Origin: an uncultured Flaviramulus sp.
Lineage (GTDB): Bacteria; Bacteroidota; Bacteroidia; Flavobacteriales; Flavobacteriaceae
Length of the DNA: 64,000 nucleotides
Assembly (NCBI GenBank): GCA_947487155.1
Contig: CANKVS010000014.1
Span: 1 to 64,000 of the forward strand
Reading direction: 5' to 3'
Positions 36,043 to 43,964 of this stretch are shown piece after piece; within the stretch, counting starts at the first letter, position 1; the number at the start of each line of letters is the position of its first letter. A model generated the notes under the pieces. The model searched no databases. It saw only the letters and a program-made list of their open reading frames with translations, and was not told the DNA's origin. The position numbers and the translations under genes were made by a program.

Positions 36043-36086
36043 TAGACCTGAGCTAAAAGCCAAAGGCCAACAGCCAACAGCCAGAT

Positions 36087-37115
36087 ATGATAAAGAACGA
36101 TTTATTTTTAAAAGCATTAAAAGGAGAAACAGTTAGTCGTCCTCCAGTTTGGATGATGCGTCAAGCAGGACGTTATTTGCCAGAATTCATCGCCATTCGT
36201 GAGAAATACGATTTCTTTACACGTTGTAGAACTCCAGAATTAGCAAGTGAAATTACGGTACAACCCATTCGTCGTTATGGAATGGACGCTGCTATTTTAT
36301 TCAGTGATATTTTGGTTATTCCACAAGCCATGAATATTGAGGTTGAAATGAAACCAAATTTTGGTCCGTATTTGCCAAATCCTGTGCGTACTCAAAAAGA
36401 TGTTGATAATGTTATTGTGCCAGATGTTACGGTAGAATTAGACTATGTATATCAAGCTATAAAAGCGACCAAAGCATTATTAAATGATGAGATTCCTTTA
36501 ATTGGTTTTGCTGGTTCGCCATGGACTATCTTATGCTACTGTGTACAAGGACAAGGCAGTAAAAACTTTGATAAAGCCAAAGCGTTTTGCTTTACAAACC
36601 CTATTGCTGCGCATCAATTATTGCAAAAAATAACTGATACCACTATTGCTTATTTAAAAGAAAAAGTAAAAGCAGGTGTTAACGCCGTTCAGATTTTCGA
36701 TTCTTGGGGAGGCATGTTATCACCAACCGATTATCAAGAATTTTCGTGGCAATATATCAATCAAATTATTGAGGCTTTAAAAGATGATGCTCCAGTTATT
36801 GCTTTTGGTAAAGGGTGCTGGTTTGCACTTGGTGAGATGGCAAAATCTAATGCTTCGGCATTAGGTATCGATTGGACATGTTCTGCACAAAATGCACGCT
36901 ATTTAACAGGTGGCAACATAACGTTACAAGGTAATTTTGATCCATCACGGTTGTTATCGTCACCAGCAGAAATCAAGAAAATGGTGCATCAAATGATTAA
37001 CGATTTTGGCAAAGACAAGTATATTGTTAATTTAGGTCACGGAATTTTACCAAACATTCCGTTAGATAATGCCAAAGCATTTATTGATGCTGTAAAAGAA
37101 TATAGCCCCTCTTAG
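36087..37115 (+). CDS. hemE: Uroporphyrinogen decarboxylase
   Basis: A 342-residue cytosolic enzyme converting uroporphyrinogen III to coproporphyrinogen III. Seen: [16 protein letters not shown] (about 18-33) with the conserved arginines, [11 protein letters not shown] near 70, [12 protein letters not shown] near 140 and GHGILPN near 320. The reading frame runs into a palindromic element at its 3' end: the last three codons and the TAG stop (37105-37115) are element sequence, so the C-terminus SPS has been altered by the insertion. Confidence 0.96.
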   Translation: MIKNDLFLKALKGETVSRPPVWMMRQAGRYLPEFIAIREKYDFFTRCRTPELASEITVQPIRRYGMDAAILFSDILVIPQAMNIEVEMKPNFGPYLPNPVRTQKDVDNVIVPDVTVELDYVYQAIKATKALLNDEIPLIGFAGSPWTILCYCVQGQGSKNFDKAKAFCFTNPIAAHQLLQKITDTTIAYLKEKVKAGVNAVQIFDSWGGMLSPTDYQEFSWQYINQIIEALKDDAPVIAFGKGCWFALGEMAKSNASALGIDWTCSAQNARYLTGGNITLQGNFDPSRLLSSPAEIKKMVHQMINDFGKDKYIVNLGHGILPNIPLDNAKAFIDAVKEYSPS

Positions 37116-37240
37116 TCTCCCCAAAGGGGAGAAATTCTTACTCAATCGCTCATTTAATTGAAATTTTTTAAATTGAAAACGAAAATTCAAATAATTTAAC
37201 AGAACAATTCTCCTCTCCTTTGGAGAGGGTTAGGGAGAGG
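37105..37240. repeat. MITE/REP-pair-like inverted-repeat element between hemE and the EI24 gene
   Basis: A 136-bp element with imperfect inverted ends: GCCCCTCTTAGTCTCCCC at the left and GGAGAGGGTTAGGGAGAGG at the right, each with an inner hairpin (CTCCCCAAAGGGGAG; CTCTCCTTTGGAGAG). It supplies the hemE stop codon and ends exactly 3 nt before the ATG of the next gene. It is related to the element at 19121-19220. Confidence 0.85.
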
Positions 37241-37243
37241 ATT

Positions 37244-38005
37244 ATGATAAAAAGTATTACGTCTGGAATTAAAGCTTATTTTGGGGCTTTTAGTTTAATT
37301 TCAAAACTAAAGCTCTGGAAATATTTTATTATTCCCATGCTTATAAGTTTTGTAACGGCTATTCTAATTGGTGTTTCTGCTTATGGTTTTTCAGATAATG
37401 TTGGTGAGTTTATTTCTAAAATTTGGATTTGGGAATGGGGAAAAGAAACCTTTACAACCATTAGCACTTTTATTGGCGGACTAGTAATTATTGTAATTGG
37501 TTTAATCCTATACAAACATATTATCATGGCACTGTCGGCACCTTTTATGAGTCCAGTATCAGAGAAAATTGAATCGCATTTAACAACAGATCATTCAAAC
37601 CACAATCATAGAAATACGTCTTTTGCTCAACAGCTTTGGCGAGGTATTCGTATAAATATTAGAAACCTGTCTATGGAATTATTACTAACCATTCCCATAC
37701 TTCTTATAGGGTTAATTCCTGTAATAGGGATATTCTCAACTGTTTTACTGTTTTTGGTTCAAGCGTATTATGCTGGTTTTGGTAATATGGATTATACCTT
37801 AGAACGTCATTTTAAATATAAAGACAGTGTTCAGTTTGTTAGAAAACATCGTGGTTTAGCCATTGGTAATGGCATTGTGTTTATGCTGTTTTTATTAATT
37901 CCTGTTATTGGTGTTATTTTGGTTTTACCACTATCGGTTACTGCTGCATCACAAAAAACGGTTGAAGCTTTACAGCTTAAAAACAATATTGAAAGTGCGA
38001 CTTAA
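37244..38005 (+). CDS. EI24/CysZ-like membrane protein
   Basis: A 253-residue inner-membrane protein starting MIKSITSGIKAYFGAFSLISK, with four to six hydrophobic segments (near 22-45, 70-100, 145-185, 205-235). The pattern resembles the EI24 domain family that includes the sulfate transporter CysZ. Its location in a heme operon gives no direct hint of substrate. The ATG at 37244, 3 nt after the repeat element, is preferred; the G-rich end of the element is the only purine-rich stretch in the ribosome-binding position. Confidence 0.8.
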   Translation: MIKSITSGIKAYFGAFSLISKLKLWKYFIIPMLISFVTAILIGVSAYGFSDNVGEFISKIWIWEWGKETFTTISTFIGGLVIIVIGLILYKHIIMALSAPFMSPVSEKIESHLTTDHSNHNHRNTSFAQQLWRGIRINIRNLSMELLLTIPILLIGLIPVIGIFSTVLLFLVQAYYAGFGNMDYTLERHFKYKDSVQFVRKHRGLAIGNGIVFMLFLLIPVIGVILVLPLSVTAASQKTVEALQLKNNIESAT

Positions 38006-38540
38006 TTTAGATTCATATTATATAGAACCTATTAAAACCAAAGATGCTTGGAACCTTTGCAATTTTATAGTTTCAAATGAAGATAGGTTAAAACGTTATT
38101 TCCCTAAAACATTAGAACAAAACTTAACTCCAGACTTATCAAAACGCTTTGTTGAACTCAAGGTAAAACACTTCAATTTAAAAGACGAGTTTTTATTCAT
38201 TATCAAAGAAAAAGAATCGAATACCATTACTGGAATGGTATATATAAAAGAACTCGATTGGGTAAAGAAACAAGGGGAATTTGCGTATTGTATTGGTTAC
38301 CCTTTTGAAGGTAAAAAGATAACCTCTAAATCGGTAAACGCTTTATCAGAATATGCTTTTAACAATTTAAATATAGAAACACTTCAAATCATAGTTCATA
38401 AGGAGAATATAGCCAGTGTAAAAGTTGCCGAAAATTGTAATTTTATTTGGAAGAAAACATTGAAAAACGAATTTACACCTACTGGTGAAAAAGCCCTAGA
38501 TATGGAATTATATGAATTGTATAACGAAATAGAATCCTAA
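37989..38540 (+). CDS. GNAT-family N-acetyltransferase
   Basis: A roughly 183-residue acetyltransferase of the RimJ/RimL type. Seen: YYIEPIKTKDAWNLCNFI at the N-terminus, then FAYCIGYPFEGKKITSKSV (about 92-110), the acetyl-CoA pyrophosphate-binding region, and NIASVKVAENCNF near 140. The start is a choice between TTG (37989) and GTG (37995), both inside the end of the EI24 gene; a longer reading to 37908 is hydrophobic out-of-frame overlap and unlikely. The acceptor could be a protein N-terminus or a small molecule. Confidence 0.82.
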   Translation: MKVRLNLDSYYIEPIKTKDAWNLCNFIVSNEDRLKRYFPKTLEQNLTPDLSKRFVELKVKHFNLKDEFLFIIKEKESNTITGMVYIKELDWVKKQGEFAYCIGYPFEGKKITSKSVNALSEYAFNNLNIETLQIIVHKENIASVKVAENCNFIWKKTLKNEFTPTGEKALDMELYELYNEIES

Positions 38541-38541
38541 T

Positions 38542-38890
38542 ATGCCACATTTTGTAATTGATTGCTCAAAAGATATTTTAGAAATTCAAGAGCCAAATAC
38601 TGTCTTGCTTCAAGTGCATAACGATGCAAACAACTCTGGTTTGTTTGATGAAACCGATATTAAAGTGCGTCTAAATCCATTCAAGGATAATTATTTAGTT
38701 GGAGGAAAAAAAACGCCGTTTATTCATGTATTTGCTAATGTTATGGAAGGTAGAACAACTGACCAAAAAGCAAATCTATCAAAGCAAATTGTAACTGGAC
38801 TCAAAAACCATGTTTCCTAGCATTCCATTTATTGCTATAAATATTAGAGATTTTGAAAAAGCTACATATTGTAATAAATCAATGGTTTAA
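38542..38890 (+). pseudogene. 5-carboxymethyl-2-hydroxymuconate isomerase-like protein, frameshifted
   Basis: A tautomerase-superfamily protein: Pro2 (catalytic in the family) follows the start Met, then HVFANVMEGRTTDQKANLSKQIV. In the start frame it stops at 38820 after 92 residues (..KNHVS). The missing C-terminus is intact in the +1 frame, from about 38810 to the TAA at 38888-38890, reading MFPSIPFIAINIRDFEKATY and then a CNKSMV end. Removing one A from the A5 run at 38803-38807 joins both parts as LKTMFPSIP, restoring about 115 residues. So one base was inserted in a homopolymer, by mutation or sequencing error. Confidence 0.8.
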
Positions 38891-38923
38891 ACTATGAAAT
38901 TAAGGAGTACCAAAGATATGAAA

Positions 38924-38954
38924 GACCTGCAAGGTTTTCAAAACCTTGTAGGTT
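38924..38954. repeat. Left REP-like palindrome of the RAYT element
   Basis: ACCTGCAAGGTTTT and AAAACCTTGTAGGT around a central C (38939). Only one pair is mismatched. It stands 13 nt before the RAYT ATG and is nearly identical to the palindrome at 39490-39520. Confidence 0.9.
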
Positions 38955-38967
38955 TAAACAAAAAATT

Positions 38968-40491
38968 ATGGCATTAGAAAAAATAGAAAAAGATTACTAT
39001 TATCATATTTTTAACCGAGGAATAAATAGTGATATTATTTTCAAGACTGAAGATAATATGAATTATTTCTTAAAATTAGTTAAGTCCCATTTAAACAGTA
39101 AAGTTGATATTCTTGCCTATTGCTTGATGAATAATCATTTTCATTTAGTTGTGAAAATTGTTTCAGAAGAAAAAATAGTAACGCAAGCGTTTTCAAATCT
39201 TTTTAATGCTTATGCTAAAGCATATAATAAACAGCAAAATAGGACGGGAAGTTTATTTGAGAAACATTTCAAAAGAAAAAAAATAATTGATGAAATTTAT
39301 CTGAAAAACCTTATTCTTTATGTTCATAAAAATCCTGAAAACCATAATATAGTTAAGAATTTTGTAGACTACGAATTCACGTCTTTTAGAAGTTATTTTA
39401 TTAATGAAAAAAGCCTTATCTCTATAACGAAACCTTATGTCTTAAATCTTTTTAATGATTTAAGTAATTTTAAATATGCTCACAATACAGACCTGCAAGG
39501 TTTTGAAAACCTTGCAGGTCTTGACAATAATATAAATTCAGACCTCAACCTGCGAAGTCTTAAAGATTCTGTAGGCTTCAATACAAGCATGAAACATAAA
39601 TTCTACGAATACATTCAAAACTTACAAGACTCTATCACCTCTGGATTAGAGGCCATTGATGGAAAAGCTACATTTAAAGAAGATATTTGGAAACGACCAG
39701 AAGGCGGCGGTGGGCAAACCCGAGTTATTGAAAACGGCAACGTTTTTGAAAAAGGTGGTGTAAATATCTCTGGGGTTCATGGTAAGTTACCAAAATCAAT
39801 GCAAGCTTATTTTAAAGTTGGTGATGTCGATTTTTTTGCTTGCGGATTAAGTTTGGTATTGCATCCTAAAAATCCTATGGTTCCTACAGTTCATGCCAAT
39901 TGGCGTTATTTTGAAATGTACGATAAGGACGGAAATATTATTGATAGTTGGTTTGGTGGCGGACAAGATTTAACACCTTATTACCTATTTGAAGAAGATG
40001 CTATTCATTTTCATCAAACTTGTAAAACAGCATGCGATCGTCATAATGATGATTTTTACAAAACCTACAAAAAACGCTGTGACGAATACTTTTACAATGC
40101 TCATAGAAATGAAGGCAGGGGTATTGGTGGGTTGTTTTTCGATTATTGTAAAGCTTCAGAAACTATGAGTATGAAAGATTGGTATAACTTTGTTACCGAA
40201 GTTGGAGACAGCTTTCTAGAAGCATACCTACCAATTGTTGAAAAACGGAAAAATTTAGCATATACAGAAGAACAACGTACTTGGCAAGAAATTCGTCGTG
40301 GTCGTTATGTGGAGTTTAATTTAGTGCATGATAAAGGCACCCTTTTTGGCTTAAAAACAAACGGGCGTATAGAAAGTATTTTAATGAGTTTACCACCTCA
40401 TGTACAATGGGTTTACGATTACCATCCAGAAACTGGAAGTGAGGAAGAAAAATTAATACATGTATTACAACAACCAAAAAACTGGGTATAA
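38968..40491 (+). CDS. Continuous reading frame: RAYT transposase joined to HemF
   Basis: One open frame of 507 codons. Residues 1 to about 170 are a Y1-type transposase (TnpA-REP): His57 and His59 in MNNHFHLVV form the HUH site, Tyr82 or Tyr86 in FNAYAKAYN is the nucleophile, and NRTGSLFEKHFKRK follows. Residues about 174-184 are encoded by the right palindrome, 185-207 by linker DNA, and residue 208 is the natural HemF start Met. No stop separates the parts. Either hemF is read from its own start, or a 507-residue fusion is made. Transposase genes of this group normally end soon after the VLNLFNDLSNFKY region, so the stop was probably lost or never present at the insertion site. Confidence 0.85.
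   Translation: MALEKIEKDYYYHIFNRGINSDIIFKTEDNMNYFLKLVKSHLNSKVDILAYCLMNNHFHLVVKIVSEEKIVTQAFSNLFNAYAKAYNKQQNRTGSLFEKHFKRKKIIDEIYLKNLILYVHKNPENHNIVKNFVDYEFTSFRSYFINEKSLISITKPYVLNLFNDLSNFKYAHNTDLQGFENLAGLDNNINSDLNLRSLKDSVGFNTSMKHKFYEYIQNLQDSITSGLEAIDGKATFKEDIWKRPEGGGGQTRVIENGNVFEKGGVNISGVHGKLPKSMQAYFKVGDVDFFACGLSLVLHPKNPMVPTVHANWRYFEMYDKDGNIIDSWFGGGQDLTPYYLFEEDAIHFHQTCKTACDRHNDDFYKTYKKRCDEYFYNAHRNEGRGIGGLFFDYCKASETMSMKDWYNFVTEVGDSFLEAYLPIVEKRKNLAYTEEQRTWQEIRRGRYVEFNLVHDKGTLFGLKTNGRIESILMSLPPHVQWVYDYHPETGSEEEKLIHVLQQPKNWV
39490..39520. repeat. Right REP-like palindrome of the RAYT element, within the reading frame
   Basis: Perfect 15-bp inverted repeat GACCTGCAAGGTTTT with its complement around a central G (39505). 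It is translated in frame as part of the RAYT-HemF linker. Confidence 0.92.
39589..40491 (+). CDS. hemF: Oxygen-dependent coproporphyrinogen III oxidase
   Basis: Starting at ATG 39589 gives 300 residues, the normal HemF size, with the usual MKHKFYEYIQNLQDSITSGLE opening shape. It oxidatively decarboxylates coproporphyrinogen III to protoporphyrinogen IX using O2. Conserved parts: NISGVHGKLPKSM, PMVPTVHANWRYFEM, GGGQDLTPYYLFEEDAIHFH and GRYVEFNLVHDKGTLFGL. No clear promoter or ribosome-binding site stands between the transposase part and this ATG, so expression probably depends on transcription through the RAYT gene. Confidence 0.93.
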   Translation: MKHKFYEYIQNLQDSITSGLEAIDGKATFKEDIWKRPEGGGGQTRVIENGNVFEKGGVNISGVHGKLPKSMQAYFKVGDVDFFACGLSLVLHPKNPMVPTVHANWRYFEMYDKDGNIIDSWFGGGQDLTPYYLFEEDAIHFHQTCKTACDRHNDDFYKTYKKRCDEYFYNAHRNEGRGIGGLFFDYCKASETMSMKDWYNFVTEVGDSFLEAYLPIVEKRKNLAYTEEQRTWQEIRRGRYVEFNLVHDKGTLFGLKTNGRIESILMSLPPHVQWVYDYHPETGSEEEKLIHVLQQPKNWV

Positions 40492-40493
40492 TT

Positions 40494-41267
40494 ATGTGGA
40501 AAATATTTAAACGTGCTTTTTTAATTATCAATTGGAAGACCTTTGTCATTACGTTTTTATCAATTGCATCAACAACTTTTTGTTTGTATTACGAAATTAA
40601 AGCAGATTTCCCTTTAACCCTTATTGGTACAGCTATAGTATTTCCTATTGTGTTTTCTATTGGTGGGGCGTATAAACGTCGCGAAATCGCTTTAGATGAA
40701 TATGGCTCTATTAAAGCCCACGGTCGTGCACTATATTTTGCCGTTTCACATTGGCTAGAAAATCCGCCAAAAGAACTTAAAACAGAAATAAAAACCCATC
40801 TCGAAAATTTATTAAATTCTTGCACACAAGTATTTACAAACCCTATTGATAAACTAGAGGAAACAGAAAAAGGAGTATATCAAAATTTTCATAACCTCTC
40901 TGTTTTTATAAAAAGTATGCGATCTCATGGGTTACTTTCTGGCGAAGCTTCTCGATCTAATCAATTTTTAAGTAAAATGATGATTTCTTTCGAGCGTATT
41001 AAGCACATTTATCAATACAGAACCCCCAGAACATTACGCACATATAGCGATATTTTTATAGTTGTTTTACCTATTATTTACGGCCCTCATTTTGCCGAAA
41101 GTGTAACAACTTACAGTTATGGATTGCAGTTTGCAGTTCCCGTATTATTTAGTGTTATTTTAGTGGCATTGGATAATATTCAATCGCATTTAGAGAATCC
41201 GTTCGACCAACAAGGTGAAGATGATGTTCATATTAATGTGGAGAAATTTATAAGGAATCTTGAATAA
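40494..41267 (+). CDS. Bestrophin-like membrane protein
   Basis: A 257-residue membrane protein with two hydrophobic hairpins (about 12-55 and 185-225). The end LDNIQSHLENPFDQQGEDDVHIN resembles the calcium-clasp/C-terminal motif of bestrophin channels (..ENPFG.D..D), and FSIGGAYKRREIAL resembles the region after the first helices. I propose a bestrophin-like ion channel at low certainty. It starts 2 nt after the hemF stop, so it belongs to the hemF transcript. Confidence 0.6.
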   Translation: MWKIFKRAFLIINWKTFVITFLSIASTTFCLYYEIKADFPLTLIGTAIVFPIVFSIGGAYKRREIALDEYGSIKAHGRALYFAVSHWLENPPKELKTEIKTHLENLLNSCTQVFTNPIDKLEETEKGVYQNFHNLSVFIKSMRSHGLLSGEASRSNQFLSKMMISFERIKHIYQYRTPRTLRTYSDIFIVVLPIIYGPHFAESVTTYSYGLQFAVPVLFSVILVALDNIQSHLENPFDQQGEDDVHINVEKFIRNLE

Positions 41268-41305
41268 ACCTTATTTTGCATACATCATTTATGTAAATTT
41301 GAAAT

Positions 41306-42433
41306 ATGTCAACTAGAATTAAAATATCACCAGAGAAATTAGTTTGGGCAACTGAGCGAGGTGGAATGTCTGTTGATAGTCTTTTCGAAATATATCCAAA
41401 AGCAATAGATTGGATAAGAGAAGAATCAGAGCCAACTCTAAAGCAATTAGAAAGTTTTGCAAAAAAAGTACACGTCCCTTTTGGGTTTTTATTCTTAAAT
41501 AACCCTCCTGTTGAAACTTTACCTTTAACATTTTATAGAAGTAATGGGAAAATAATTGAAAATCCACCTCTTGTAATCAAAGATTTAGTTAATCAAACTA
41601 AAACAAAGCAAGAATGGTTAAAAGATTTTTTAATTGAAAATGATTATGAAAAATTAGATTTCATAAGCTCACTAAAAAACTTTAATGAAATTAATCCAAT
41701 TGAAGCTGCCAAAATTATTAGAACTGCACTTAAGTTTAATGAAACCTGGTATGAAGACACTAGTAAAGATAAGTCGTTCAGGTATTGGATTGATAAAATT
41801 GAGAAAAACAGAATTTTTATAATTTCTACTGGAATTGTTGGAAATAATAGAAGGACTGTTGATGTAAATATTTGTAAAGGGTTTACTTTAGTTGATGATT
41901 ATTGCCCTTTTATCTATATAAATACAAATAACTTAGGAGGGGGTAAAATATTTACGCTAATTCATGAATTAATACACGTTTTTGTTGGTAATAGTATTGG
42001 AGTAGCTTACGAACCTATACAACCTTCTTCCCAACCTCTTGAGAAGTTTTGCGATACAGTAGCCTCTGAAATTTTAGTGCCTACTTCTTTTTTTAAGACT
42101 AGCTGGAGGACTAGTTCAGATTCTATCGCAGAAAAAATATCAAGAATATCTAAACAATATCATGTAAGTAAATTAGTGATTTTAAAAAAGGCTCTTGATT
42201 CTAATTTTATTCAACAATCAGACTTTTGGGGGTTCTATAATACTTATACCAATATTTCATTTAAAAAAAGTAGTGGTGGTGATTTTTGGAATTCTAAGCC
42301 ATATGAAGTAAGTCGTAAATTTTATTCGTTCGTTGATATTGCGTTAAAAAAAGGTAGCATCTTACCTTCAAATGCATATAAATTAACAAACATGAAAGCA
42401 AATACTTATGAAAAATTCAAAAAGAACTCTTAG
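41306..42433 (+). CDS. ImmA/IrrE-family metallopeptidase (COG2856)
   Basis: A 375-residue protein. Residues 1-70 look like a degenerate XRE-type DNA-binding region (LFEIYPKAIDWIREESEPTLKQLESFAKKVHVPFGFLFL), and the zinc site HELIHVF has His220, Glu221 and His224, with a downstream acidic ligand in FCDTVASEILVP near 250. Family members cut repressors or antitoxins. The following PIN-like gene starts 4 nt later, so the two form a module. The pair interrupts the heme gene row between the bestrophin-like gene and hemB. Confidence 0.87.
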   Translation: MSTRIKISPEKLVWATERGGMSVDSLFEIYPKAIDWIREESEPTLKQLESFAKKVHVPFGFLFLNNPPVETLPLTFYRSNGKIIENPPLVIKDLVNQTKTKQEWLKDFLIENDYEKLDFISSLKNFNEINPIEAAKIIRTALKFNETWYEDTSKDKSFRYWIDKIEKNRIFIISTGIVGNNRRTVDVNICKGFTLVDDYCPFIYINTNNLGGGKIFTLIHELIHVFVGNSIGVAYEPIQPSSQPLEKFCDTVASEILVPTSFFKTSWRTSSDSIAEKISRISKQYHVSKLVILKKALDSNFIQQSDFWGFYNTYTNISFKKSSGGDFWNSKPYEVSRKFYSFVDIALKKGSILPSNAYKLTNMKANTYEKFKKNS

Positions 42434-42437
42434 GTAA

Positions 42438-42941
42438 ATGCTTTATATACTTGACACTAACATATTAGTTTACCCAAATAGAATTAGCCACCCTATGGAT
42501 ATTTATCCCTCATATTGGGATAAAATGTCCGAAATATTAAAACTTAAAAATGTTGTATCAATTGATAAAGTCAAAGATGAAATTTATAATCATGAAGATA
42601 CTTTAACCAAATGGTGTAAAACATATATTCCCAAATCCTTTTGGTCTTCTTCAGCTAATAGTATTATAGAATATGCTGAAATACAAAATTGGGCTCAAAA
42701 TAAAAATTACAATGAAAGGGCTTTATTAGAATTTGCAAATTCTAAAAATGCAGATCCGTTTTTAATCGCATATGCTATAAATAAGAAAAGAATAGAAAAA
42801 ATAAGTGTTACCATAGTAACATTAGAAGTAAGCGCTCCTGAAAGTAAAAAATCAGTAAAAATTCCTGATGTTTGTATTGATTTCAATTTACGTTTTATAA
42901 ATAACAATGATTTCTTTAGAGAAATTAAAGCAAGTTTTTAA
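42438..42941 (+). CDS. PIN-like DUF4411 protein, probable nuclease
   Basis: A 167-residue protein beginning MLYILDTNILVYP, the PIN-domain first strand with Asp6. Further acidic residues at Glu48 (DKVKDEIYNHED) and Asp106 (NADPFLIAYAI) complete a PIN-type metal site, so RNase activity is likely. The size and HADPFLI-like motif match DUF4411. Paired with the ImmA/IrrE peptidase gene it looks like a toxin-antitoxin-like module with the PIN protein as toxin. hemB starts 8 nt later, so heme synthesis and this module may share a transcript. Confidence 0.85.
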   Translation: MLYILDTNILVYPNRISHPMDIYPSYWDKMSEILKLKNVVSIDKVKDEIYNHEDTLTKWCKTYIPKSFWSSSANSIIEYAEIQNWAQNKNYNERALLEFANSKNADPFLIAYAINKKRIEKISVTIVTLEVSAPESKKSVKIPDVCIDFNLRFINNNDFFREIKASF

Positions 42942-42949
42942 ATAATATC

Positions 42950-43942
42950 ATGTTCCCACTTAAAAGAAACAGACGATTAAGAACCAACGAAGCTATACGT
43001 AGTATAGTTCGTGAAACAATAATTACTCCAAACGACTTTTTAGTACCACTATTTATAGTTGAAGGTAAAGGCGTTAAAGAAGAAATTGCTTCAATGCCAA
43101 ATTATTTTCGATACAGTTTAGATTTGTTAGAAAATGAAGTTAAAGAACTTTGGAACCTTGGATTAAAATCGGTACTGCTGTTTGTAAAAGTACCTGATAA
43201 TTTAAAAGATAATAAAGGTGTTGAAGCCTCAAACCCAAACGGATTGATGCAACGTGCCATTAAAACGGTAAAAAATGTTTGCCCAGACATGTTGGTTATG
43301 ACTGATGTAGCATTAGACCCATATTCTGTTTACGGACACGATGGGATTATTGAAAATGGAATTATTATTAATGACGATACTGCTGAATTTTTAGCAGAAA
43401 TGAGTATATCTCACGCTAAAGCGGGTGCTGATTTTGTTGCACCAAGTGATATGATGGATGGACGTGTTTTAAGTATTCGCGAAGCTTTAGAAGATGAAGG
43501 CTATACCGACACTGGCATTATGAGTTATTCTGCAAAATATGCATCGGCGTTTTATGGGCCTTTTCGAGATGCCTTAGATTCTGCCCCTGTAGATTTAGCA
43601 AATATTCCGAAAGACAAAAAAACCTACCAAATGGATTTTGCAAACCGACACGAAGCACTAAGGGAAACCGAAATGGACATTGACGAAGGCGCCGACATTG
43701 TTATGGTTAAACCAGGAATTTCTTATCTCGATATTTTACGTGAAATTAAAAATGAATTTGATGTGCCTGTAGCAGTTTATCAAGTTTCTGGAGAATATGC
43801 TATGATTAAAGCTGCTGCTGAAAAAGGCTGGTTAAATCACGATCAAATTATGATGGAAACTACAACCGCCTTTAAACGTGCTGGTGCAGATATAATAGCT
43901 TCATACTTCGCTAAAGATGTGGTAAAAATTCTAAACAGTTAA
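42950..43942 (+). CDS. hemB: Porphobilinogen synthase (delta-aminolevulinate dehydratase)
   Basis: A 330-residue cytosolic enzyme condensing two 5-aminolevulinate molecules to porphobilinogen. Active-site lysines are Lys196 (SAKYASAFYGPFRDA) and Lys254 (MVKPGISYLD). The metal loop at 119-132 reads DVALDPYSVYGHDG, with Asp/Ala where zinc enzymes have three cysteines, so this is a magnesium-type enzyme. Last gene of the heme row; it follows the PIN-like gene by 8 nt. Confidence 0.96.
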   Translation: MFPLKRNRRLRTNEAIRSIVRETIITPNDFLVPLFIVEGKGVKEEIASMPNYFRYSLDLLENEVKELWNLGLKSVLLFVKVPDNLKDNKGVEASNPNGLMQRAIKTVKNVCPDMLVMTDVALDPYSVYGHDGIIENGIIINDDTAEFLAEMSISHAKAGADFVAPSDMMDGRVLSIREALEDEGYTDTGIMSYSAKYASAFYGPFRDALDSAPVDLANIPKDKKTYQMDFANRHEALRETEMDIDEGADIVMVKPGISYLDILREIKNEFDVPVAVYQVSGEYAMIKAAAEKGWLNHDQIMMETTTAFKRAGADIIASYFAKDVVKILNS

Positions 43943-43964
43943 ATGCTTACTAAATTAATTTAAT

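Larger units (their letters stand above)
38924..39520 (+). mobile_element. RAYT (REP-associated tyrosine transposase) element upstream of hemF
   Basis: A transposase gene bounded by two near-identical palindromes (38924-38954 and 39490-39520), the layout of REP-RAYT units that move as single-stranded DNA. It sits between the frameshifted isomerase gene and hemF. The boundaries are placed at the outer palindrome ends; the real insertion footprint may include part of the following 68 nt before the hemF ATG. Confidence 0.75.

Noticed and set aside
37908-37988. Longer acetyltransferase starting inside the EI24 gene
   Set aside because: The extra residues are the out-of-frame reading of a membrane segment and do not look like a GNAT N-terminus.
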